Of a stretch of 48,653 bases of DNA, positions 19,567 to 26,681 are shown in pieces. The translations under genes were made by a program, and so were the position numbers. The number at the start of each line of letters is the position of its first letter. The stretch's first letter is position 1. Below the pieces are notes generated by a model. The model made no database searches, was not told where the DNA came from, and saw nothing but the letters and a program-made list of their open reading frames with translations. Origin of the DNA: a virus. The stretch spans positions 1 to 48,653 of the IMG/VR virus record IMGVR_UViG_3300025849_000059; one strand, written 5' to 3'.

Positions 19567-20568
19567 ATGTATGATGTCTATTATACAACAGGTGGAGGTC
19601 CTTGGGTAAACGCAGGAACTGATACATGGGTTAATATTTGGTTAGAAGAAATCGCACCAAAATTAAAAGTAAAACCAGTCCTTCTTATACACAGAAACAA
19701 ACCAAGAAACTTTAACGAATATGATTATGAATTTCCAATAGAAACCCATTGGCATGGTGATGATTTAAGAAAGTTTGAAAAAATTGTTAAGGATTGTAGA
19801 AGAATACACATATTACATGGACATTATACTCCAATGAAAGTGTTAGTAGATAATAAAAAGAAAATCTATTCAAATGTTTTACATAACTCAGTAGACCATA
19901 TTATTAAAAACGCACTTGGTAGTGACCAAGATTTTGGACACCATCCTTACATTGATGCAGCATGGGAAGAAGATGTAAATAAATGGTCAAAGAAATCTAT
20001 ATGGATTGGGTTGTATAAGATTAAGTACGAAAACGAGAACATACCAAACTTTTATGAGTTTAAACATAACCTTCCTTTATCATATTCTAATAATTTAGGA
20101 TTTGCAGCAAGAAGTGAAGGTAGAAAAAATCCACATTTCTTAGATGGTAAAAAAGCATATGTTTTTACTGATTCGGTACAATTTAATGGAATATTCAAAC
20201 AAGGATTTAACATGGATACTACCAAAATGAGAATTTATCATTATAAACCAGAATTTGGTGAAAAGTTTTATAATATGAGTTGGGGAATATCTCATTCTTG
20301 TTTTACATACGAACCATTTGGATATTCAATATTCCAAGCAGTAGATTGGGGAAAATTACCTATTTTACATACATCTTGGTGTAAAGATTTGGAGTATCCA
20401 TATAGAGCAACGTTTAAAAAAGATTTTGATGATATTTATAATAGGTTACTAGAAACCTCTTATGAAGAAAAAAATAAGTGGTTTTTACACCTTAAAAAAT
20501 ATATGATTAATAATTTTACCAACAAAGATAAGTGGGTAAATGAATTACTTAATATTTATAATATATAA
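19567..20568 (+). CDS. GT-B (GT4-like) glycosyltransferase
   Basis: This 333-residue protein resembles retaining GT-B glycosyltransferases. The N-terminus has a GGGPWVNAG loop like the donor/acceptor GG loop. AARSEGRKNPHFLDG (about residues 180-194) is in the position of the usual R...K diphosphate-binding pair. EPFGYSIFQAVDWGKLPI (249-266) matches the E-x7-E signature, except that the second Glu is Gln257. It starts 3 bases after a fibre gene and is followed by the Hint-domain virion protein. It may glycosylate virion fibre proteins or host surface sugars; the target is inference. The Gln substitution could lower or change activity. Confidence 0.7.
   Translation: MYDVYYTTGGGPWVNAGTDTWVNIWLEEIAPKLKVKPVLLIHRNKPRNFNEYDYEFPIETHWHGDDLRKFEKIVKDCRRIHILHGHYTPMKVLVDNKKKIYSNVLHNSVDHIIKNALGSDQDFGHHPYIDAAWEEDVNKWSKKSIWIGLYKIKYENENIPNFYEFKHNLPLSYSNNLGFAARSEGRKNPHFLDGKKAYVFTDSVQFNGIFKQGFNMDTTKMRIYHYKPEFGEKFYNMSWGISHSCFTYEPFGYSIFQAVDWGKLPILHTSWCKDLEYPYRATFKKDFDDIYNRLLETSYEEKNKWFLHLKKYMINNFTNKDKWVNELLNIYNI
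20552..20560 (+). promoter_or_regulatory. Late-promoter-like box ATATTTATA
   Basis: The box overlaps the last codons of the glycosyltransferase gene. A TTAGGAGAAA ribosome-binding site follows before the ATG at 20582. Confidence 0.55.
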
Positions 20569-20581
20569 TTAGGAGAAAAAT

Positions 20582-21907
20582 ATGCCATCATTAAGTTCAG
20601 GAGATACGCTATCATTAAACAACTTAGGTTTAGCTACTGATACCGCGACAAAATCAATATCTTCTATTGTGGGGGGAAGTCCCTCGGCAGGAGATAACAT
20701 TAGTTTTTCATCGTTCGCAATCGATTCGGTTGGTTCAATTAGTGGATATACTTATGGAGTAGAAGATACTTCAGAAGATTATACTCTAACTTTTAGTGGT
20801 GCAGGAACACGTCATGGTACTACGATAGCAACTACCGCAACAAACTTCACATGGAGTAGTTCAAATGGTACAATGATATCGATAGGTGGTTCAGAACATA
20901 AGACAGCAACGATAACTTATGGAGAGAATGGAGATAACTCCTTACAATCTGTATTACAGGCTATTGGAGGTGCATACACCTTGACTTGTAATTATGATGA
21001 ACCTTACAATGACCACATTGGTGGAGTTGGTGCTGGATTTATGGGACAGGATAGAAATAAATCTATATATGTTGTAGATTCTTATGATGGAAACGCAGCA
21101 GCACTTTGTTTAACTGCGGATTCACCAATTCTTTTAGCAGATGGTACAATTGTAGATGCAGGTGATTTAGAAGAAGGTGATGTATTAAAAGGATATGCAC
21201 TTGCAGGTTTAGATGAAGATTCAGATGGAACTTTTCTTGATTGGTCTAATTCAGAACTTGGTGAAGTTGCAAAAGATGTAACAATAGTAAACCTTACTTA
21301 TTCTTTCGCATCAAGATACTATAATGTTAACGATGGGGAAATTACTGGTACTTCAGAACACCCAATGTTAGTGAAAGATTCAGCAGATAACTTATTCAAA
21401 TTTAAAGAACTAAGAAATTTACTAGTTGGTGATAAATTAATCAAATCAGATAATGGTAGTATTGTTGAAGTAAATGTAGATTCAGTAACAACATCTGATA
21501 GTACAGTAGAAATTGTATCAATAGATGTTGAAGAACAAGATACATACTTAGTAAATGGATATATTACACACAACAAAGGTGGTAATTCATTTAGTCAATT
21601 TTCAGGACCTGCAGCACCAGCTAACTTAGCATATAATAACCCAGCTGGAGCACAAAACTCAACATTGACTTGGGATGAACCAACTTCAACAGGTACTGAG
21701 GGTATAACTGAGTATCAATTACAAGTTGATGATTCTAATGGATTTGGTTCGTTAGATTCAACTCATAGTGGTACTTATAGTACAAGAACACTTAATGTAT
21801 CTGGTCTTTCAACTGGTACATGGTATGCAAGAGTAAGAGCAAGAGAAAGTGGTGTGTGGGGAGCATATTCATCCGCACTTGAGTTCTCTCATACATTTGA
21901 AAATTAA
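20582..21907 (+). CDS. Virion-type protein with internal Hint (intein-like) domain and fibronectin III-like C-terminus
   Basis: This 441-residue protein has three parts. Residues 1-175 are Ser/Gly-rich and beta-like, unlike anything recognised. Residues 176-331 form a Hint domain. It starts at Cys176 with CLTADSPILLADGTIVDAGD (intein block A) and continues with a LEEGDVL turn. Block B follows as GTSEHPM (Thr257, His260). It ends with block F/G (TYLVNGYITHN), His330-Asn331. The residue after Asn331 is Lys, not Cys/Ser/Thr, so classical intein splicing is not expected; N-terminal or C-terminal cleavage, or cross-linking as in bacterial intein-like domains, is more likely. Residues ~345-440 (PAAPANL...LTWDEP...YQLQVDD...WYARVRAR) resemble a fibronectin III domain. 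No homing endonuclease is inserted. Confidence 0.8.
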   Translation: MPSLSSGDTLSLNNLGLATDTATKSISSIVGGSPSAGDNISFSSFAIDSVGSISGYTYGVEDTSEDYTLTFSGAGTRHGTTIATTATNFTWSSSNGTMISIGGSEHKTATITYGENGDNSLQSVLQAIGGAYTLTCNYDEPYNDHIGGVGAGFMGQDRNKSIYVVDSYDGNAAALCLTADSPILLADGTIVDAGDLEEGDVLKGYALAGLDEDSDGTFLDWSNSELGEVAKDVTIVNLTYSFASRYYNVNDGEITGTSEHPMLVKDSADNLFKFKELRNLLVGDKLIKSDNGSIVEVNVDSVTTSDSTVEIVSIDVEEQDTYLVNGYITHNKGGNSFSQFSGPAAPANLAYNNPAGAQNSTLTWDEPTSTGTEGITEYQLQVDDSNGFGSLDSTHSGTYSTRTLNVSGLSTGTWYARVRARESGVWGAYSSALEFSHTFEN

Positions 21908-21938
21908 TGAATAAAAAATTACGTTTTGTAAAAAACTA

Positions 21939-21948
21939 TATATTTATA
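21939..21948 (+). promoter_or_regulatory. Late-promoter-like box TATATTTATA
   Basis: The box lies in the 76-base gap upstream of the ATG at 21984. Confidence 0.6.
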
Positions 21949-21983
21949 TATATTGATAACAATAATTAATAAATTTTACAAAA

Positions 21984-22277
21984 ATGGCAGAAGCAATTAA
22001 GTTTACAGCAGAAGAAATTCAATCAATTAACGATTTACGTCAAGAGGTAGGTTCTATTTTTACTAAATTAGGACAACTTTCTATACAAAAGCAAAGAGCA
22101 ATTAACGATTTAGATAATGCTCAGGCTAAATTAATAGAAGAACACCAATCTCTTGTAATAAAAGAACAAGAATTGTTCAAAGGATTGAATGAAAAATATG
22201 GAGATGGTAACTTTGACCCTACAAGTGGTGAATTTACTCCATCTACAAAAGAAGAAACAGCTAAAGTAGAAGGATAG
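21984..22277 (+). CDS. Small coiled-coil protein upstream of tail sheath
   Basis: This 97-residue protein is mainly one long predicted helix: residues 8-70 are rich in Glu, Gln, Lys and Leu. A short tail with YGDGNFDPTSGEFTP follows. Similar small helical proteins with a YGDGxxDxxxGxFTP end occur in T4-like marine phages (recalled, not searched). Function unknown. It sits between the Hint-domain gene and the sheath gene and has its own late-type promoter. Confidence 0.65.
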   Translation: MAEAIKFTAEEIQSINDLRQEVGSIFTKLGQLSIQKQRAINDLDNAQAKLIEEHQSLVIKEQELFKGLNEKYGDGNFDPTSGEFTPSTKEETAKVEG

Positions 22278-22354
22278 AATTAATCTTTTGATTTAGTTAG
22301 TTATACTTATATAAGAGTATATTATACAAAAAAATTAACAAGGAGTAATATAAA

Positions 22355-24745
22355 ATGGCAGAAAAGATTGTATCACCTGGTGTATTTACGAGAGAAAATG
22401 ACCTTTCTTTCTTATCACAAGGGATTGGAGAAATCGGAGCAGCAATAATTGGACCTTTTCATAAAGGACCTGCTTTCGTTCCAACCGTTGTAAGTACACA
22501 ATCAGAATTCGAAGAAATATTCGGCACCCCTAATGGAGATTACTATTCAGGGTATACCGTACAAAATTATTTAAGAGAAGCTGGAGTAGCTACTATTGTT
22601 CGTGTAGGACATATAGGTGGTTATACTCATGCAGCACCTCTTGGAATTAAATTAAGTGGTGTGGGTACTAAAGATGATAAAATCATCGGTGTACTACATG
22701 GAACTGATAACCTTGCAGATGCAGATGGAAACATCACAACTGAATTATTTGCTTCAACAGCAATAGACGCACAACCTTCAGCATCAGCATTCTCAATTTC
22801 AGGTTCCTTATTAGGAAGTGAAATTTCGGCATCAGTTTTACCAACCGCAGGAAACGATTTATCAGATGTATTTGGAGAAAGTGCATTTGGTGGTAAAAAA
22901 GTATATTCATTTAAATATTTTGAAAACGCAGCAACTGATTTTGCAAACCACCTTACTAATAGTGGTTCTCAAGTTTCTTTAGTTGCATTATCAGACCAAG
23001 ATTTTTCACAAGATACTCAACACGCCTCCACTCCTTGGATACAATCACAGTTGATTTCTGGTGAAAGATATAATCTTTTCAAATTACATACTTTAGGTGA
23101 TGGTACTTATGCAAACAAAGAATTTAAAGTATCTATCTTTAATGTAAAAGCAGCAGGAACTTCTAACGCATCTGATTATGGAACATTCTCACTTGCAATT
23201 AGAGGATATGGTGATACAGATAAGAGAAAAACAGTAATTGAAACATTTAACAACTTATCTATGGACCCTGCTTCACCAAATTACATTAAGAAAGTAATAG
23301 GTGACCAAAATATATCAATTGATGCAGTTGGAAAAATGTCAATGGATGGTGATTATGTAAATCGTTCTAAATTTGTTAGAGTTGAAACAGTAACAGAAGG
23401 AGCATCTCCTATAACTGCAGTACCATTTGGACATGGTGCTTATACTAACCCAATTTTTGTGGGTGGTTCTGAATCAGATGTACCAGCAGTAATATTCTCT
23501 ACTGGTTCTGCTAATAACAACGCATCAACATCAGTAAAATATAGTGGTATTGATTTAGAAACTGCATTAGTAAAAATTGATAATTCATCATACCTTTCAC
23601 CAATACCTGCTTCGGCAACTATCGGTGGAAATACAGTATTTGCATTTGATGCAAATATAAACATTGCAGGTGGTACTAAGAATCACCAAGATGATGGGTA
23701 CGGTACATTTAACTTTGCTTATACTATATCTACTGCAGATGATGCAGCAACTATCGCTAAAAGACAATTTACAGTAGGATTCCAAGGTGGATTCGATGGT
23801 ATATCTCCAACAATCAAACCAGCTAAAGCTGATGATGCACAATGGGGAGCAGGAAACTCACAAGGATTTAACTTATCAACTTCAACAGCAAGTGGTTCGG
23901 TTGCATATGTAAAAGCAATTAACGCAGTATCTAACCCAGATGATTTCGATATCAACTTGGTATCTGCACCTGGTGTTGTAAGAAGATTACATTCTTATGT
24001 ATTTGATAAAGTTGTAGATATGGTAGAAGCTAGAGAAGATGCATTCTTCATTGGTGATGTAACTGATAAAGATGATAGTATTGAACAATCAATACAAGAA
24101 GGACAGTCAGTAGATTCTAACTATGTGGGTACTTACTACCCATGGGTTAAAACAATTGATTCCAGAACAAATAAACTAACTTCAGTTCCTCCATCAGTAT
24201 TGATGCCAGGTATCTTTGCTGAAAACGATGCAGTTGCAGCCGAATGGTTTGCACCAGCAGGTTTAAACAGAGGTGGTATTACCGGAGCAGTTTCTGTATT
24301 AAACAGATTAACTCACGCTGAGAGAGATACACTATATGAAGGAAAGATTAATCCAATCGCACAATTCCCAGGTGAGGGTATCGTTGCTTTCGGACAGAAA
24401 ACTCTACAAGATAGAGCATCAGCACTTGATAGAATCAACGTAAGAAGATTATTAATCAAAGTGAAGAAATACATTGCATCTACATCAAGATACCTTGTAT
24501 TCGAACAAAACACATCTCAAACAAGAGGAAAATTCTTGAATACTGTTAATCCTTATTTAGAAGGAATACAACAAAGACAAGGACTTTACGCTTTTAGAGT
24601 AGTAATGGATGAAAGTAATAACACACCAGATGTAATCGATAGAAACATCTTAGCAGGGGCAATTTATTTACAACCTACTAAGACTGCTGAATTCATTGTA
24701 ATTGATTTCAACATTCTACCGACTGGGGCTTCGTTCTCGGCATAA
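22355..24745 (+). CDS. 18: Contractile tail sheath protein (gp18-like)
   Basis: This 796-residue protein forms the contractile outer tube of the tail. The N-terminal SPGVFTRENDLSFL matches the gp18-type start. GPFHKGPAFVPTVV and FEEIFGTP...YYSGYTVQNYL are the sheath family's first conserved block. The C-terminal block (about residues 650-796) contains RRLLIKVKKYIA, FLNTVNPYLEGIQQRQGLYAFRV, which is the part that contacts the tube and neighbouring subunits. It is longer than T4 gp18 (659 residues), with extra sequence in the variable middle. The ATG has a strong AAGGAG site. The next gene is the tube protein, the expected order. Confidence 0.96.
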   Translation: MAEKIVSPGVFTRENDLSFLSQGIGEIGAAIIGPFHKGPAFVPTVVSTQSEFEEIFGTPNGDYYSGYTVQNYLREAGVATIVRVGHIGGYTHAAPLGIKLSGVGTKDDKIIGVLHGTDNLADADGNITTELFASTAIDAQPSASAFSISGSLLGSEISASVLPTAGNDLSDVFGESAFGGKKVYSFKYFENAATDFANHLTNSGSQVSLVALSDQDFSQDTQHASTPWIQSQLISGERYNLFKLHTLGDGTYANKEFKVSIFNVKAAGTSNASDYGTFSLAIRGYGDTDKRKTVIETFNNLSMDPASPNYIKKVIGDQNISIDAVGKMSMDGDYVNRSKFVRVETVTEGASPITAVPFGHGAYTNPIFVGGSESDVPAVIFSTGSANNNASTSVKYSGIDLETALVKIDNSSYLSPIPASATIGGNTVFAFDANINIAGGTKNHQDDGYGTFNFAYTISTADDAATIAKRQFTVGFQGGFDGISPTIKPAKADDAQWGAGNSQGFNLSTSTASGSVAYVKAINAVSNPDDFDINLVSAPGVVRRLHSYVFDKVVDMVEAREDAFFIGDVTDKDDSIEQSIQEGQSVDSNYVGTYYPWVKTIDSRTNKLTSVPPSVLMPGIFAENDAVAAEWFAPAGLNRGGITGAVSVLNRLTHAERDTLYEGKINPIAQFPGEGIVAFGQKTLQDRASALDRINVRRLLIKVKKYIASTSRYLVFEQNTSQTRGKFLNTVNPYLEGIQQRQGLYAFRVVMDESNNTPDVIDRNILAGAIYLQPTKTAEFIVIDFNILPTGASFSA

Positions 24746-24763
24746 TTAAAAATTAAAAAGAAC

Positions 24764-24773
24764 TATATTTATA
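24764..24773 (+). promoter_or_regulatory. Late-promoter-like box TATATTTATA
   Basis: The box and the following GTAGTATAATAGGAG-like stretch precede the tail tube gene. The same box-plus-GTAGTATA context recurs at 26408, which supports a real promoter. Confidence 0.65.
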
Positions 24774-24799
24774 GTAGTATATAATAGGAGAAAAACAAA

Positions 24800-25288
24800 A
24801 TGGCAGAAGTATTAGAATTTAACGATATGTTCTACACGAACTTCGAACCGAAGATGAAGAACAGATACATCATGGAAATTGATGGTATCGCTTCTTATCT
24901 TATCAAAACGGCGAATAGACCTTCTATTCAATTCGAAGTAGTAACACTAGACCACATCAACGTAAAGAGAAAATTAAAAGGTAAAGGTGAATGGCAAGAT
25001 ATTGAAATCACTTTATTTGACCCAATCGTTCCAAGTGGAGCACAACAAGTAATGGAGTGGGTGAGAACTTCACACGAATCTATTACAGGTAGAGATGGAT
25101 ATGCAGATTTCTATAAGAAAGATTTAGATATCTATATGTTAGGACCAGTTGGTGATAAAATTGAAAATTGGAAACTTAAAGGTGCATTTATTAACAATGC
25201 AGTATTTAATGATTTGGACTGGGCTTCTAATGACCCATCAGAAATCACTTTAACACTTTCTTACGATTACGCAATCTTAGAATACTAA
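24800..25288 (+). CDS. 19: Tail tube protein (gp19-like)
   Basis: This 162-residue protein forms the inner tube through which DNA passes. Its size matches T4 gp19 (163 residues). Motifs include FEPKMKNRYIMEIDGI, VTLDHINVKRKLKGKGEW, ITLFDPIVPSGAQQVMEW and the C-terminal LTLSYDYAILEY, all typical of the tube family. A GGAG ribosome-binding site precedes the ATG and a strong terminator follows, so tube mRNA can be made as a single-gene late transcript, fitting the high amounts needed. Unlike T4, where the portal gene follows, here tail chaperone genes follow. Confidence 0.96.
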   Translation: MAEVLEFNDMFYTNFEPKMKNRYIMEIDGIASYLIKTANRPSIQFEVVTLDHINVKRKLKGKGEWQDIEITLFDPIVPSGAQQVMEWVRTSHESITGRDGYADFYKKDLDIYMLGPVGDKIENWKLKGAFINNAVFNDLDWASNDPSEITLTLSYDYAILEY

Positions 25289-25315
25289 TACTACAATATA
25301 CTTTTGATACTTCAT

Positions 25316-25345
25316 AAAAGGTTCTCTTAGTGAGAACCTTTTTTT
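25316..25345 (+). terminator. Rho-independent terminator after tube gene
   Basis: An 11-bp perfect stem AAAAGGTTCTC / GAGAACCTTTT with a 5-base loop is followed by a T run. Confidence 0.93.
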
Positions 25346-25376
25346 ATGCCTTTTTTTTCTAAATTTTTAAAACTTA

Positions 25377-25386
25377 TATATTTATA
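25377..25386 (+). promoter_or_regulatory. Late-promoter-like box TATATTTATA
   Basis: The box lies 23 bases upstream of the ATG at 25410 and downstream of the terminator at 25316-25345. Confidence 0.65.
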
Positions 25387-25409
25387 TACGAACATTAAAA
25401 ACAAATTTT

Positions 25410-26168
25410 ATGGCAAATTATGATTTTCCAACAGAAATCATCTCACTACCCTCACAAGGTAAGTGTTACCCTGAGAGCAATCCTCTCTCGAAGGGAACCG
25501 TTGAGATTAAGTATATGACTGCACGTGAAGAAGAAATTCTTGCATCGCAGAATCTAGTGAGAAGGGGGGTAGTGATAGATAAGTTATTCGAATCAATTAT
25601 AGTTGAGAAGGATATTAATATAGATGATATTGTATTAGGGGATAAAAACGCAATATTATTAGCAACTCGTGTTTTGGGTTATGGGCCAGATTATAAAATA
25701 CAGCTCACTAACTCAATAGGAGAACAACAAGAGGAAACAGTTGATTTAGGTAAAGTACAAACAAAAGAAATTGACTTTGAGAAACTTTCATTAGAAAACA
25801 AGTATGAATTCACTACACCACATGGGGGTAATAAATTAGAGTTTAAAATTCTAACTCATGGTGATGAAAGGAAAATTGATGCTGATATAAAAGCTTTATC
25901 AAGGTTAAATAAAGGTAGTGTTTCTGCTGAATTAACAACAAGATATAGATATATGATTCTATCGGTAGATGGTGAATCAGATACTAAAACAATAACTAAT
26001 TTTATTAACAACAAGTTTATAACTCGTGATACCAAAGCGTTTAGAGAACACATACAAACGATAACACCCGATATCGTTATGGAGTTTGAGTTTATAGATG
26101 ATGAGACGGGAGAAGGAGAGGTTAGGTCCATTCCCATGGGTGTTGGGTTTTTTTGGCCTACCGAGTAA
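25410..26168 (+). CDS. T4 gp26-like tail assembly chaperone / baseplate protein (pre-frameshift product)
   Basis: This 252-residue protein starts MANYDFPTEIISLPSQGKCYP, the hallmark of the T4 baseplate gp26-type family. It continues with YMTAREEEILASQNLVRRG...LFESI and LLATRVLGYGPDY, typical of that family. The position directly before the tape measure and the partial overlap with a second frame match the G/GT tail-chaperone arrangement. The reading frame ends GVGFFWPTE. Just before the stop is a seven-T run (26148-26154, GGG TTT TTT TGG in frame) where ribosomes could move into the frame of the next ORF. Role by family: binding and guiding tape measure and hub assembly. Confidence 0.85.
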   Translation: MANYDFPTEIISLPSQGKCYPESNPLSKGTVEIKYMTAREEEILASQNLVRRGVVIDKLFESIIVEKDINIDDIVLGDKNAILLATRVLGYGPDYKIQLTNSIGEQQEETVDLGKVQTKEIDFEKLSLENKYEFTTPHGGNKLEFKILTHGDERKIDADIKALSRLNKGSVSAELTTRYRYMILSVDGESDTKTITNFINNKFITRDTKAFREHIQTITPDIVMEFEFIDDETGEGEVRSIPMGVGFFWPTE

Positions 26169-26385
26169 CTACTCAGTTACACTCCATCAACAGATTTTTG
26201 AAATATGTTATTATGGTAATGGATTTACTCAAGAAGGAGTTTACAGATTACCAATACATATTAGGAGATTTTACTACCAACAACTTGCAGATGCTAAGAA
26301 GAAAGAAAGTAATGAAGTAAAAAAATCTCAAAGACAACAAGGAGGCTCTTCCCCAAAAGGGCCAAATGTAAGAGTGAGGAAATAA
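26098..26385 (+). CDS. Frameshift extension of the tail chaperone (post-shift domain, GT-like)
   Basis: This ORF overlaps the end of the gp26-like gene in the +1 (equivalently -2) frame. Its first ~27 codons lie inside the upstream gene, and its ATG-ATG lacks a clear ribosome-binding site, so it is more likely reached by a shift at 26148-26154. That would give a fusion of about 324 residues. Downstream of the shift it encodes LHQQIFEICYYGNGFTQEGVYRLPIHIRRFYYQQLADAKKKE. This has the aromatic-helix-plus-LPxxxRRFY pattern seen in tail assembly chaperone C-domains. The basic tail ends at a stop embedded in the terminator stem. The alternative is independent initiation, as a gp51-type gene. Confidence 0.7.
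   Translation: MMRREKERLGPFPWVLGFFGLPSNYSVTLHQQIFEICYYGNGFTQEGVYRLPIHIRRFYYQQLADAKKKESNEVKKSQRQQGGSSPKGPNVRVRK
26148..26154 (+). promoter_or_regulatory. Probable slippery site for programmed +1 or -2 frameshift
   Basis: In the zero frame the codons are GGG TTT TTT TGG. A Phe tRNA on the second TTT can re-pair perfectly one base forward (next codon GGC) or two bases back. Either move enters the open frame that continues to 26385. Confidence 0.6.
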
Positions 26386-26401
26386 TTTCCTCACTTTTTT
26401 T
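26373..26401 (+). terminator. Terminator overlapping the end of the chaperone extension
   Basis: AGTGAGGAAAT and ATTTCCTCACT form a long palindromic stem followed by TTTTTT. The TAA stop of the ORF lies at the top of the hairpin. Confidence 0.9.
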
Positions 26402-26407
26402 ATGCTC

Positions 26408-26417
26408 TATATTTATA
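26408..26417 (+). promoter_or_regulatory. Late-promoter-like box TATATTTATA
   Basis: The box is immediately downstream of the terminator and is followed by GTAGTATAATTGGAGAAAATT and the ATG at 26439. Confidence 0.65.
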
Positions 26418-26438
26418 GTAGTATAATTGGAGAAAATT

Positions 26439-26678
26439 ATGAAAATAACTAAAAAACAATTAAAAGAACTAAAATCCAAACCATACTTTCAAAACGAAGG
26501 TATTATAAGTAGATTATTTGCAAGAAAGTTAGGAAAACTATTAAGAAAGGATACTGATTTTAAAAAGGCAGTAGATAATTTGGATAACTCAATGGATATA
26601 TTGAAAAAACAAATTATAGATGCTGAGAAAAATGGTATCAAGATTCCACCTGGAATGAAAAAATACGCTGGAATGTAA
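26439..26678 (+). CDS. Small basic helical protein before the tape measure
   Basis: The start is the ATG at 26439, which has a GGAG site 7 bases upstream. An in-frame TTG at 26427 would overlap that site and is rejected. The 79-residue product begins MKITKKQLKELKSKPYF, is Lys-rich and has a helical middle (FKKAVDNLDNSMDILKKQIIDAEK), ending PPGMKKYAGM. Function unknown. It ends 3 bases before the tape measure start, so the two are translationally linked. It may be a further chaperone or tail-tip component. Confidence 0.65.
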   Translation: MKITKKQLKELKSKPYFQNEGIISRLFARKLGKLLRKDTDFKKAVDNLDNSMDILKKQIIDAEKNGIKIPPGMKKYAGM

Positions 26679-26681
26679 TAA

